DNA of 8,390 bases. Source: Alphaproteobacteria bacterium (GTDB lineage: Bacteria > Pseudomonadota > Alphaproteobacteria > UBA1280 > UBA12223). Shown here one piece after another: positions 1 to 5,879 of this stretch; positions within the stretch are counted from its first letter, which is position 1; each line of letters starts with the position of its first letter. The notes below the pieces were generated by a model, which saw only the letters and a program-made list of their open reading frames with translations, searched no databases and had not been told where the DNA came from. Location of the stretch: assembly GCA_003450915.1 (NCBI GenBank), contig DMEM01000177.1, positions 1,444 to 9,833 on the forward strand, written 5' to 3'. The position numbers and the translations under genes were made by a program.

Positions 1-35
1 GGGGATCCATGTGCCTACATTGAATAAAAAATATT

Positions 36-62
36 GTCATCCCGGACTTGATCCGGGATCTC
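36..62. repeat. Short palindromic repeat of the CCCGGA...TCCGGG type, copy 1
   Basis: An eight-base stem pairs ATCCCGGA (39-46) with TCCGGGAT (52-59) around a five-base loop. Interspersed palindromes of this form are well known in alphaproteobacterial intergenic regions. A fragment that looks like the end of a further copy (GGGGATCCA, 1-9) sits at the window edge, so the cluster probably continues to the left. No coding role is visible. Confidence 0.75.
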
Positions 63-74
63 ATTTTATAGACT

Positions 75-200
75 CTGTCATACCATACCAAACCACTGTC
101 ACCCCGGACGTCACACGAATGTGCGATCCGGGATCCAGATAGCTGGATACTATATCGAGCGAAGCGACAAGGCTTTAGCCAATCAAGTGTAGTATGACAG
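75..200. repeat. Composite palindromic element bounded by inverted CTGTCATA/TATGACAG ends
   Basis: The segment begins with CTGTCATACC (75-84) and ends with AGTATGACAG (191-200), which are inverted copies matching at nine of ten positions. Inside lies a second CCCGGA/TCCGGG palindrome (103-108 with 127-132). Its 18-base loop holds a smaller CAC/GTG pairing. Two further hairpins follow: CCAG-ATAG-CTGG (135-146) and GGCT-TT-AGCC (171-180). The nested inverted repeats suggest a small non-coding repeat element, possibly a miniature mobile or REP-like unit. It encodes no transposase. Mobility is inference from shape only. Confidence 0.55.
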
Positions 201-202
201 GG

Positions 203-232
203 CAAAAAGAAAAGCCACCGCAAGGGTGGCTT
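203..232 (-). terminator. Rho-independent terminator of the fibre gene
   Basis: AAGCCACC (212-219) and GGTGGCTT (225-232) form an eight-base stem with a five-base loop. Read on the minus strand the stem is followed by a T-rich tract (211-203). It lies 17 bases past the stop codon of the fibre gene. The stem core is the same as that of the pilin-gene terminator at 1833-1860. Confidence 0.85.
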
Positions 233-248
233 CAAAGTTAATGATTAT

Positions 249-1613
249 TTATTGAGGGTTGTATAGCGTAACAGATACGGAAGATGCTTCCTTGTTTGTA
301 CCATTAGTTGGGCGAGTAGTTCTGATTATAAAGTAACTAGTGGAGCGAGAAGGTTCTGGTTCTGATGCATCAGGGTAGTTATTTCGTTCGTATGCAATTA
401 GTCCTTGATTTTCGGAGTCCCAAGAGCTAGTGGCGTTTACTATATAGTTTGTATTTTTCAGATCTGATTTAAAGTGTATTTTGTAAGCCGTAGAGTGATA
501 TTTCATTTGTTCTACATATTTCACATTATCTGATTTATTAATTATGCGGCAACGATTGTTAGGACAATCAGTCCCATCAAAGTTAACAAGTATAACAGGA
601 GCTAACTTTTTGAGTAGTTCAATTGTTTTTTCTAGAGCTAAAACTTTATCTTCTAAAGCCTCCAAGCGTTTAAGAGTCTCAGCTAAATCAATATTTGATA
701 AATCGCCAAATGTTGTATCTGTATAGGCTTTTGCATCTTCTAGTGTCGCAGAGTCGCCATTTAATACAGCTTTGGCTAGTTCAACTCTGTTAGTTTTAAC
801 AGTCTTGGTAAGATTTGCAACCGCTAGGTTTGCACCATCGGCACTTGATTTAGCAGAATCAGAAGCTTTTACAGAATCATTCACACTTGTTTCAAGAGTT
901 TCAAGCTTACCATTTACATCTTTATTAATGGCGGCTTTTATATCATTAGCGTGTTTAATCGCAGCATCTCGACCAGCATCTGCATAACCTTGAGCATTTT
1001 CATTCGCTGTCTGTAAAGTAACAGGCGTTTGAGCCTGAACGGCTTTAATAGCTTCAGATTTAGCAATGTTGGTTACATCAGTTTCGATGCTTCCGGCAAA
1101 TTGATCAGCAGTTTCTTCTTGAGTAATGAAATCAGAACGAACACCCGTAATGGTTAATGACCCGGAACAATCTTTGTGTCCAGAGGCATTGGTACATTCA
1201 ATAATGGCATACTCAGTGGTTTTAGTTTCTTCTGAAACATAAATCCGTAAATCTGCATTACCAATTAGCTGTCCGTTACTGCCGCCTAATGAAAAGGCGT
1301 AGTTAGTATCAAGCATTGCTACATCAAACTTAGCTTTATACTTACCAGTATCAAGATACTGTAAATAAGCAAGGCCACCAGGGCCACCAACCGGACATGC
1401 CGTAGTCAGTGATTCAGTACCGTCGTCAAAGTCTTTTGTTAAAACACAAGAGTCTTGTAGACCGTCAAAAGAAACAGTGACTGAACTAACGTGAGGGTTA
1501 GCAGTAATCCGTGCGTCAATAGCGCCTTTTAAGTTATCAGCAATACCTGCGTTTGCAGAAAAAGCAAACATTGAGAGTGTAGCGTATAGTATTATCATAA
1601 ATCGTTTCATCAT
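249..1613 (-). CDS. Secreted coiled-coil fibre protein with two tail-fibre-like beta domains
   Basis: The protein has 454 residues from the chosen start, the first of two adjacent ATG codons, six bases after GGAG (1620-1623). An upstream in-frame ATG at 1673 would add 20 residues ahead of the signal peptide and has no such site. Residues 1-22 form a classical signal peptide (basic start, hydrophobic core, cleavage after ANA), so the product is exported. Residues about 40-158 form a beta-rich domain with FDG (49-51), YKxxF (92-96), TNY (103-105) and YAII (135-138). Residues about 165-338 are Ala/Lys/Asp-rich and helical, ending in clean heptads (L310, L317, L320, V324, L327, I331, L334). Residues about 340-454 repeat the first domain's landmarks: FDG (345-347), YKxxF (377-381), TNY (388-390) and YFII (427-430). 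This C-terminal pattern resembles phage tail-fibre tips. Six cysteines suit an extracytoplasmic protein. A trimeric surface adhesin or fibre is inferred; no named family is certain. Confidence 0.75.
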   Translation of the reverse strand: MMKRFMIILYATLSMFAFSANAGIADNLKGAIDARITANPHVSSVTVSFDGLQDSCVLTKDFDDGTESLTTACPVGGPGGLAYLQYLDTGKYKAKFDVAMLDTNYAFSLGGSNGQLIGNADLRIYVSEETKTTEYAIIECTNASGHKDCSGSLTITGVRSDFITQEETADQFAGSIETDVTNIAKSEAIKAVQAQTPVTLQTANENAQGYADAGRDAAIKHANDIKAAINKDVNGKLETLETSVNDSVKASDSAKSSADGANLAVANLTKTVKTNRVELAKAVLNGDSATLEDAKAYTDTTFGDLSNIDLAETLKRLEALEDKVLALEKTIELLKKLAPVILVNFDGTDCPNNRCRIINKSDNVKYVEQMKYHSTAYKIHFKSDLKNTNYIVNATSSWDSENQGLIAYERNNYPDASEPEPSRSTSYFIIRTTRPTNGTNKEASSVSVTLYNPQ

Positions 1614-1619
1614 GAATAT

Positions 1620-1623
1620 CTCC
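1620..1623 (-). promoter_or_regulatory. Ribosome binding site deciding the fibre-gene start
   Basis: On the minus strand GGAG lies six bases before the ATG at 1613 and nine before the ATG at 1610. Either is acceptable, and both leave an intact signal peptide. No comparable site precedes the ATG at 1673. Confidence 0.6.
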
Positions 1624-1693
1624 ATATGTAGATGAAAGGTTTTGAGGGTGTGAGTTCTGAAATATAACAACAAAATAACAGACAGAACACATT

Positions 1694-1725
1694 AGTTTCC
1701 CTAAGAACTAGGAAAGGTGGAAACT
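1694..1725 (-). promoter_or_regulatory. Leader RNA with two mutually exclusive stem-loops
   Basis: The fibre-gene promoter implies a leader of about 130 bases. Within it AGTTTCC (1694-1700, plus strand) can pair with GGAAACT (1719-1725). Part of the same arm, TTTCC (1696-1700), can instead pair with GGAAA (1711-1715). The two foldings exclude each other. This is seen directly, but a regulatory role is only a possibility. No known riboswitch class is recognised. Confidence 0.35.
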
Positions 1726-1750
1726 TTATTTAAAATTAAATGTTGAAGAT

Positions 1751-1779
1751 GTTTTAGCATATAAAAAGAGGTATGTCAA
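1751..1779 (-). promoter_or_regulatory. Sigma-70-type promoter of the fibre gene
   Basis: On the minus strand a perfect TTGACA (1779-1774) is followed after 17 bases by TAAAAC (1756-1751), which is preceded by TGC as an extended -10. Transcription would start near 1744. It is the only strong candidate upstream of the gene and lies just past the terminator region of the fibre gene's other neighbour. Confidence 0.7.
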
Positions 1780-1832
1780 TGCCTATGATTGTACATATGC
1801 AATTAATTGATGTTGTCTTGATTTAACGCAAG

Positions 1833-1860
1833 AAAAAGCCACCAATGCGGTGGTTTTTTT
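1833..1860. terminator. Bidirectional Rho-independent terminator after the pilin-like gene
   Basis: CCACC (1839-1843) pairs with GGTGG (1849-1853) around a five-base loop. The stem extends through flanking A and T runs, giving a T tract in either reading direction. It lies 13 bases past the stop of the pilin-like gene on the minus strand and isolates that gene from the fibre promoter at 1751-1779. Confidence 0.85.
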
Positions 1861-1873
1861 ATAGGTAGGAACT

Positions 1874-2485
1874 TTAATCATTTGGGTTATCAGTAGGAGC
1901 ATATTGTAAATGGTATCTATAACCAGATCCATCGTTTACATACCACCATCTAAATTTACCTTTAGTATTTCCATCAGAGTTATCAATTTTTTGATCAATG
2001 GTTTGTGCCATTGAGTCATTTTTGATACCGCTTATCATTACACTTATATAACATTGTTTGCTTGTAGTACACTTGCCTGAAGGCCATGAAATATTGTCTC
2101 CCCAGGTTTCTTCATTTGTTATTGTAACGGCATGAATTTGACTATATTGAGGGTGAAGTAAATTATATGAGTTGACTTTATAGTTAAGGTATGGACCTTT
2201 CCAATTTTTTACATTATCTTGATTCTCAACAAGTTGTTGAGTTTTTAATCGATAAAATTCTTGTGATGATGAGTCTGCACTATTTTGAGGAAGGTTAACC
2301 CCAGTATCTAAATAATATTGCTCCCAAGCCTTACCAACTTCATTCATGTCTGAAAGAAGGGCCGTAGCTTTTGATTCTTGAATAGCTGAATATAAAGCAG
2401 CTCCAGAAATAACAGAAAGTGCTCCGAAAATTGCCAAGGCTATCCTTGCATCAAGACCAAACATCGCTCCTTTATTAGTTAGCAT
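1874..2485 (-). CDS. Pseudopilin-like (GspG-type) protein with an unusual prepilin leader
   Basis: The 203-residue protein starts with a short leader containing one lysine (MLTNKG), then a 20-residue hydrophobic helix (about 15-35) and an amphipathic continuation. This is the form of a type IV pilin or type II secretion pseudopilin. Cleavage after G6 is the natural guess. An acidic residue is present at D12, but it would be position +6 rather than the usual glutamate at +5. Two stretches match the major pseudopilin GspG: YYLDTG (57-62, like the YKLDNG region) and W95-K-GPYL (95-100). A cysteine pair (C139, C145) and the IDxxIDNSDG segment (163-172) also suit pilin globular domains. The chosen ATG has only a weak AGAAAG site. 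An ATG at codon 8 sits too close to AAAGGAG. The gene has its own promoter and terminator, and no assembly ATPase, peptidase or secretin gene is nearby. The role is therefore inferred from fold-level similarity: a minor pilin or an orphan pseudopilin. Confidence 0.7.
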   Translation of the reverse strand: MLTNKGAMFGLDARIALAIFGALSVISGAALYSAIQESKATALLSDMNEVGKAWEQYYLDTGVNLPQNSADSSSQEFYRLKTQQLVENQDNVKNWKGPYLNYKVNSYNLLHPQYSQIHAVTITNEETWGDNISWPSGKCTTSKQCYISVMISGIKNDSMAQTIDQKIDNSDGNTKGKFRWWYVNDGSGYRYHLQYAPTDNPND

Positions 2486-2521
2486 AATAATTCTTTCTAA
2501 TTTTATTAATTAATCCTTTTT

Positions 2522-2550
2522 ATATTAGCATAGCCTATTATAAAGGACAA
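2522..2550 (-). promoter_or_regulatory. Promoter of the pilin-like gene
   Basis: On the minus strand TTGTCC (2550-2545) is separated by 17 bases from TAATAT (2527-2522), preceded by TGC as an extended -10. The -35 box abuts the T tract of the DUF1294 terminator. The predicted start is near 2515, giving a leader of about 30 bases. Confidence 0.55.
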
Positions 2551-2576
2551 TAAAAAGCCTCCTGATTTAGGAGGCT
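2551..2576 (-). terminator. Rho-independent terminator of the HIT-DUF1294 unit
   Basis: AGCCTCCT (2556-2563) pairs with AGGAGGCT (2569-2576) around a five-base loop. On the minus strand the stem is followed by TTTTTA. It lies 21 bases past the stop codon of the DUF1294 gene. Confidence 0.88.
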
Positions 2577-2597
2577 AATGTTGTAAATAAATAACTA

Positions 2598-2975
2598 TTA
2601 GAAAGAGCTATCAAAAATAATGAAATAGTATAAGACAGCTGCAATTTGAAAGATTAGTAAAAACCACATTGGTTTGACAAATTCAGCTTTTGTTGTTTTA
2701 TGGTTAAAAATAAATCTTGCTAAAAATAAGCCTGGATAACCTCCTGCAAGAGCAAGCCATAAAAGAGTTCCCTCTGGTGTTCTACCTAGGTTTATAATAG
2801 CTGAAAATTTATCTTTTGCCATTGCTATAATTAGTGTCGCATTTACTGCAAAAACCCAAGAAGCGATAATGCCAATATTTTGTTTAGAATAATCGTTGAT
2901 TATAATTGTTAAAGCAGCACAGCCAACTAAGTATAAAACTGTTGATTTTAAAGCAGCTGGTTTAAATAATATCAT
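2598..2975 (-). CDS. DUF1294 family small membrane protein
   Basis: The 125-residue protein has about four hydrophobic segments (roughly 10-27, 35-52, 69-89 and 103-121) and no enzymatic motif. Residues 65-99 carry the family signature: R65-x-P-E, a Leu/Ala-rich stretch, GGYPG (78-82), and HKTxKxxF (92-99). DUF1294 proteins are widespread inner-membrane proteins of unknown function, sometimes fused to a cold-shock or other nucleic-acid-binding domain. No such fusion is present here. AAGGA (2988-2984) lies eight bases before the ATG. The gene follows the HIT gene by 24 bases on the same strand with no terminator between them, so the two are probably co-transcribed. Function is unknown. Confidence 0.9.
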   Translation of the reverse strand: MILFKPAALKSTVLYLVGCAALTIIINDYSKQNIGIIASWVFAVNATLIIAMAKDKFSAIINLGRTPEGTLLWLALAGGYPGLFLARFIFNHKTTKAEFVKPMWFLLIFQIAAVLYYFIIFDSSF

Positions 2976-2999
2976 AATATGATTCCTTTATTGATATTA

Positions 3000-3404
3000 C
3001 TATAATTCTAATAGTTTTGTTAGTTTTTCTGCTAATGCTGTTAACTCTTCTTGAGTGTATGCTTTAGCAGGGTGCTGACCCCAAATTGGTCCTGGCCAAG
3101 CAATATCTGTTTCATGTCTTGCAACAATGTGAATGTGCAGTTGCTTAACAACATTTCCTAAAGCTCCAATGTTAATTTTATCTGCTTTAAACTCTGTTTC
3201 CATTTTTGAGGCAATTGTTGTAATTGTTTGCATTACTTCTATTTGCTGCTTTGTAGATAATTGGTGAATTTCTGTAGTATTTTCAAGTTCTGGAACTAAA
3301 ATAATCCATGGATAGTTACTGTCTTTACTTAATAGAACTTTACAAATACCAATTTTACCCAGCTCTAATGTATCGTTTGCTAATCTGTCATCTAGTTTGA
3401 ACAT
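3000..3404 (-). CDS. HIT-domain protein, probable nucleotide hydrolase
   Basis: This is a 134-residue single-domain histidine triad protein. The active-site segment is Q88-L-H90-I-H92-I-V. The first histidine of the usual HxHxHxx motif is glutamine, while the middle, nucleophilic histidine (H90) and the third one are kept. It is followed by AR and DIAWPGPIWG (100-109), which marks a recognised bacterial HIT subgroup with exactly this Q-for-H change. The N-terminal ILVPELENTTEIHQLS segment (35-50) is the standard HIT beta-hairpin and helix. Family members hydrolyse dinucleoside polyphosphates, nucleoside phosphoramidates or adenylylated compounds in the cytosol; the actual substrate cannot be read here. 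AAGGA (3419-3415) lies ten bases before the ATG. The gene is first in a unit with the DUF1294 gene and has a near-consensus promoter at 3445-3472. Confidence 0.92.
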   Translation of the reverse strand: MFKLDDRLANDTLELGKIGICKVLLSKDSNYPWIILVPELENTTEIHQLSTKQQIEVMQTITTIASKMETEFKADKINIGALGNVVKQLHIHIVARHETDIAWPGPIWGQHPAKAYTQEELTALAEKLTKLLEL

Positions 3405-3444
3405 TTTTTGTATATCCTTAATTATTTTATTTTTTTACATGAAT

Positions 3445-3472
3445 ATTATAGCAGTCTATTTGGATATTTCAA
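3445..3472 (-). promoter_or_regulatory. Promoter of the HIT-DUF1294 unit
   Basis: On the minus strand TTGAAA (3472-3467) is followed after 16 bases by a perfect TATAAT (3450-3445), preceded by TGC as an extended -10. The predicted start near 3438 gives a leader of about 33 bases that includes the AAGGA site. Confidence 0.75.
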
Positions 3473-3481
3473 TGATAAAAC

Positions 3482-3510
3482 AAAAAAAATAGAGCTTAAG
3501 GCTCTTTTTA
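3482..3510. terminator. Terminator-like hairpin upstream of the HIT promoter (1 of 3)
   Basis: AGAGC (3491-3495) pairs with GCTCT (3501-3505) around TTAAG. A-run on the left and T-run on the right would give a U tract on either strand. It lies just upstream of the HIT promoter and closes no annotated gene in either direction. It may insulate the promoter from minus-strand transcription arising in the gap. Confidence 0.6.
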
Positions 3511-3516
3511 GACACG

Positions 3517-3544
3517 AAAAAAGCCTACAGGCTGATCTTTTTTT
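3517..3544. terminator. Terminator-like hairpin (2 of 3)
   Basis: AGCC (3522-3525) pairs with GGCT (3530-3533) around a four-base loop. The minus-strand reading is followed by six T residues and the plus-strand reading by a run of seven T after GATC. The stem is only four pairs, so termination strength is doubtful alone. Confidence 0.4.
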
Positions 3545-3551
3545 GACTTGC

Positions 3552-3578
3552 CTGCAGACTCTGCAGTTTTCGATTTTT
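3552..3578 (+). terminator. Terminator-like hairpin (3 of 3)
   Basis: CTGCAG (3552-3557) pairs with CTGCAG (3561-3566) around the three-base loop ACT. The plus-strand reading is followed by TTTT and, after CGA, TTTTT. No plus-strand gene upstream is seen that it could serve. Each arm is itself palindromic. Confidence 0.4.
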
Positions 3579-4500
3579 AATGATTTGTGTTTTTTTAGTT
3601 TAGTAATTTTATGTTTTCTAATAAATTGTTTAAAATTTGAAAAATTTGTTTTTTTATGATAATAAGTTTGGTTTTATTATTTTTTATTTTTCTTCTTTTT
3701 CTTAACATTTTGCTTTTGATTTGTAATACAATGTTTTTTTAACAAATACTGCATTTTCCTGAGTCTTTACTTTTAGATTTTATTCAACCTTTGTTTTGCC
3801 TAAAACGGAACTTTTTAAAGAATGATAATGGATGCTTAATTTAATCTAGCTGTAACGCGATTAATTATACTAAGTTTTAAAGTTTAAGATTTGCTGAATG
3901 CATTATCCGATTATTGTGTATTTGGATCAATACAGGTATGTCTTTTTATTCACTATTTAAGCGTTAAATTTTGAATAAAAGCCATCAATAAAGCGTACAA
4001 GTCAATGGTTCTTTGTTTTGAAAACAAGGGATGTGTAATTTAAGAAATTTGTTTTTTTTATTATTTTTTTTCTTAATACATCGTAGAATCCATAAAACTA
4101 AATTAGTTTGTTTTTTATTAAGCAGATTGTTAAATGTTATTTTACATTTATTTTTATTATTTTTATTATTTATTCTTGCTTAATAATATCGTGTAGGGAA
4201 AGTGAAGTAAAAATACTTCCGTGAATTTTTTCGGTTAGAATACCATACGCACTTGTCAATATTCATATTCCGTATAGAATATATAGGTTATATTGTTATA
4301 GAGAGGGTCTTTAATAATATCCTCTAATCAAGAAACGTAAGTTTGTGTATGCTTTTCACTATATACATAAAATTTACAACTTTCAATAGGAAAAATGCAA
4401 AAATAGTGTACTTAATACAACTACTGTGTTTGAAATGACACATTTTTGCCGTTTTAGTAGCTAAAAAGGTTTAAAAGTCGCTAAAAAATCATCAAATATT
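3579..4500. other. Long gene-free AT-rich region between divergent gene blocks
   Basis: No convincing coding sequence, tRNA, rRNA or known structured RNA is visible here. Short open frames are low-complexity and lack ribosome binding sites or recognisable products. The plus strand is strikingly T-rich, with many runs of six or more T up to about 4200. Isolated symmetrical elements are TTAATC (3841-3846) with GATTAA (3859-3864), an odd palindrome TTGTTTT-G-AAAACAA (4013-4027), GAAGTA-AAAA-TACTTC (4204-4219), and AGAGG (4302-4306) with CCTCT (4321-4325). Genes to the left all point left and genes to the right all point right. No good DnaA box was found, so an origin call is not made. Confidence 0.6.
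4253..4280 (+). promoter_or_regulatory. Possible promoter directed toward rluB, or start of an unannotated small RNA
   Basis: TTGTCA (4253-4258) and TAGAAT (4275-4280) are spaced by 16 bases, each matching five of six consensus positions. Transcription would start near 4287, almost 290 bases before rluB, leaving a long leader with the AGAGG/CCTCT hairpin at its 5' end. In such AT-rich DNA a chance match is quite possible. Confidence 0.35.
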
Positions 4501-4507
4501 GCTATTT

Positions 4508-4536
4508 TTGACTGATTATGTTAAAAATAAAATTAT
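4508..4536 (+). promoter_or_regulatory. Possible proximal promoter of the rluB cluster
   Basis: TTGACT (4508-4513) is followed after 17 bases by AATTAT (4531-4536). The -35 box matches five of six positions and the -10 four of six. The predicted start lies about 35 bases before the rluB start codon, a normal leader length. Alternative -10 boxes overlap in this AT-rich stretch. Confidence 0.35.
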
Positions 4537-4576
4537 ATTTATTAATTAAACAAACAGAAAAGCAAGTAAAATTTAT

Positions 4577-5338
4577 ATGAAACAAAGAATTGCAAAAGTT
4601 ATCGCTAAAAGCGGTCATTGTTCTCGTCGTCAGGCTGAAGAATTGATTAATCAAGGTGCTGTATATGTAAATGGCAAAAAAATAGAAGAGTGTGCAACAT
4701 TTGTGCAAGCTGGTGATACTATTAGAATTGGCAAGAAAACAATTCAAGTAAACTTTAAAGAAATTGATAATAAAGAAATTAAACTGTATATGATGAATAA
4801 GCCAACTGGCTTTATTTGTACAGAAAAAGACGATGATGAGAGACAGCGTCAAACAGTATTTAATCTTATTCCTAAAAAGTTTGGTCGTTTAATTATGGTT
4901 GGTCGTTTAGACTTTAACTCTGAAGGTTTATTATTATTTACAAATAATGGTTACTTTGCAGAATTTTTAATGCATCCTAGAACAGAGCTTGCTAGATTAT
5001 ACCGAGTTAGAATTAACGGAAGACTAACAGACACTCAAATTAAAAAACTTGAAAAGGGTTTAAGAATTGGTAAAGAAAAATTCAAACCATTTAAAGTATA
5101 TAATCAAGAAGATTCATCAGGTAAAAACACATGGTTACTATTAGAGCTTTCAGAAGGTAAGAATAGAGAAATTAGAAGAGCTATGGAAAGCTTTGGTTAT
5201 TCAGTAGGCAAACTGGTTAGAGTTGCATATGCTGACTTAGCACTAGGCGAAATTCCAAAAGGTGATATTATTGAAATTGACCCAAGCTACTATACAGAGC
5301 TTGTTGAAAAATTTGAAAATGAAAGAGGTAATAAATAA
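4577..5338 (+). CDS. rluB: 23S rRNA pseudouridine synthase, RluB/RsuA family
   Basis: The 253-residue protein has an N-terminal S4 RNA-binding domain (about 1-60, with SRRQAEELINQGAVYVNG at 16-33) and a RsuA-type catalytic domain. Family landmarks are MNKPTGF (73-79), the catalytic segment GRLDFNSEGLLLF (109-121) with nucleophile Asp112, and EGKNREIRRAMESFGY (193-208). The enzyme isomerises a uridine in rRNA. The RluB subgroup (U2605 in E. coli 23S numbering) is the usual one in alphaproteobacteria, but RluE/RluF/RsuA-like specificity cannot be excluded from sequence alone. The chosen ATG gives the standard MKQRIAKVIA start for this family. No strong Shine-Dalgarno precedes it, unlike the other genes of the cluster. 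It is the first gene of the plus-strand cluster and abuts rsmD with no intervening base. Length is slightly short but complete. Confidence 0.9.
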   Translation: MKQRIAKVIAKSGHCSRRQAEELINQGAVYVNGKKIEECATFVQAGDTIRIGKKTIQVNFKEIDNKEIKLYMMNKPTGFICTEKDDDERQRQTVFNLIPKKFGRLIMVGRLDFNSEGLLLFTNNGYFAEFLMHPRTELARLYRVRINGRLTDTQIKKLEKGLRIGKEKFKPFKVYNQEDSSGKNTWLLLELSEGKNREIRRAMESFGYSVGKLVRVAYADLALGEIPKGDIIEIDPSYYTELVEKFENERGNK

Positions 5339-5866
5339 ATGAGAATTATTGGCGGAGAATTCAGAAATAGAGTTATTAAGGCTCCAAAGGGACAAGATGT
5401 AAGACCAACAGGTGAAAGAGTTAGAGAAGCAATCTTTAATATTTTATATGCTCAAATGGATTTTGAGGGTATAACTGTAGCTGATATTTGCTGTGGTACA
5501 GGTGCTTTAGGTATTGAGTCACTTTCTAGAGGTGCTGACTTTTGTACTTTTGTAGATTTAGACATAAAGCCTGTTGTTCATAACTTAACAGAGCTAAAAA
5601 TTGAAGATAATGCAAAAGTTATCAGAAGTGTTGGTCAGAAAGTTCGTTTAGCAAAAACAGCAGATTTAATTTTTGTTGACCCTCCTTATTATAAAGGTAT
5701 TGCTGATGAAATTACAAATAATGCTAAAAATATAGGACATGAAGGTTCTATTTGGATTGTAGAAGTTGAAAAGAAACATGAACTAGAGTTTAAAGCAGAT
5801 AAGTTCGAACAATTAGATAACCGTAGATACGGTCACTCTCAAATTTATATTTTAAAACAGCTATAG
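5339..5866 (+). CDS. rsmD: 16S rRNA (guanine-N2)-methyltransferase RsmD
   Basis: The 175-residue protein begins with the diagnostic MRIIGGEFRNR and RPTGERVREAIFNIL (22-36) segments. The SAM-binding motif I is DICCGTGALGIESLSRGA (49-66), and the catalytic motif IV is DPPY (114-117), typical for N2-guanine or N6-adenine methylation. RsmD modifies G966 (E. coli numbering) of 16S rRNA on the assembled small subunit in the cytosol. The length equals that of typical RsmD, so the gene is intact. Its ATG follows the rluB stop codon directly. Its AGAGG site (5324-5328) lies inside the rluB coding end, ten bases before the start, so translational coupling with rluB is likely. The pairing of a pseudouridine synthase with rsmD recurs in alphaproteobacteria. 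Confidence 0.95.
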   Translation: MRIIGGEFRNRVIKAPKGQDVRPTGERVREAIFNILYAQMDFEGITVADICCGTGALGIESLSRGADFCTFVDLDIKPVVHNLTELKIEDNAKVIRSVGQKVRLAKTADLIFVDPPYYKGIADEITNNAKNIGHEGSIWIVEVEKKHELEFKADKFEQLDNRRYGHSQIYILKQL

Positions 5867-5879
5867 GAATATTTTACAA

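Noticed and set aside
1..200. CRISPR array
   Set aside because: The repeats are palindromic and irregularly spaced, with no unique spacers of constant length and no cas genes.
544..987. Two plus-strand open frames inside the fibre gene
   Set aside because: They lie antisense to a gene with a signal peptide, heptads and duplicated domains, show no recognisable product and have no ribosome binding site.
249..1613. Complete prophage tail region
   Set aside because: Only one tail-fibre-like protein is present. It has a signal peptide, which tail fibres lack, and its neighbours are not phage genes.
3408..3659. 83-residue plus-strand open frame
   Set aside because: It runs over the HIT promoter and the three hairpins, has Phe/Leu/Lys-rich low-complexity content expected from T-rich DNA and no plausible start signal.
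3579..4500. Replication origin in the AT-rich gap
   Set aside because: Divergent gene orientation and AT-richness fit, but no DnaA box with fewer than two mismatches was found and no typical alphaproteobacterial origin neighbours (hemE, parAB, dnaA) are present.
4502..4852. 116-residue minus-strand open frame
   Set aside because: It is antisense to the conserved S4 domain of rluB and its composition is that of a reverse-strand shadow.
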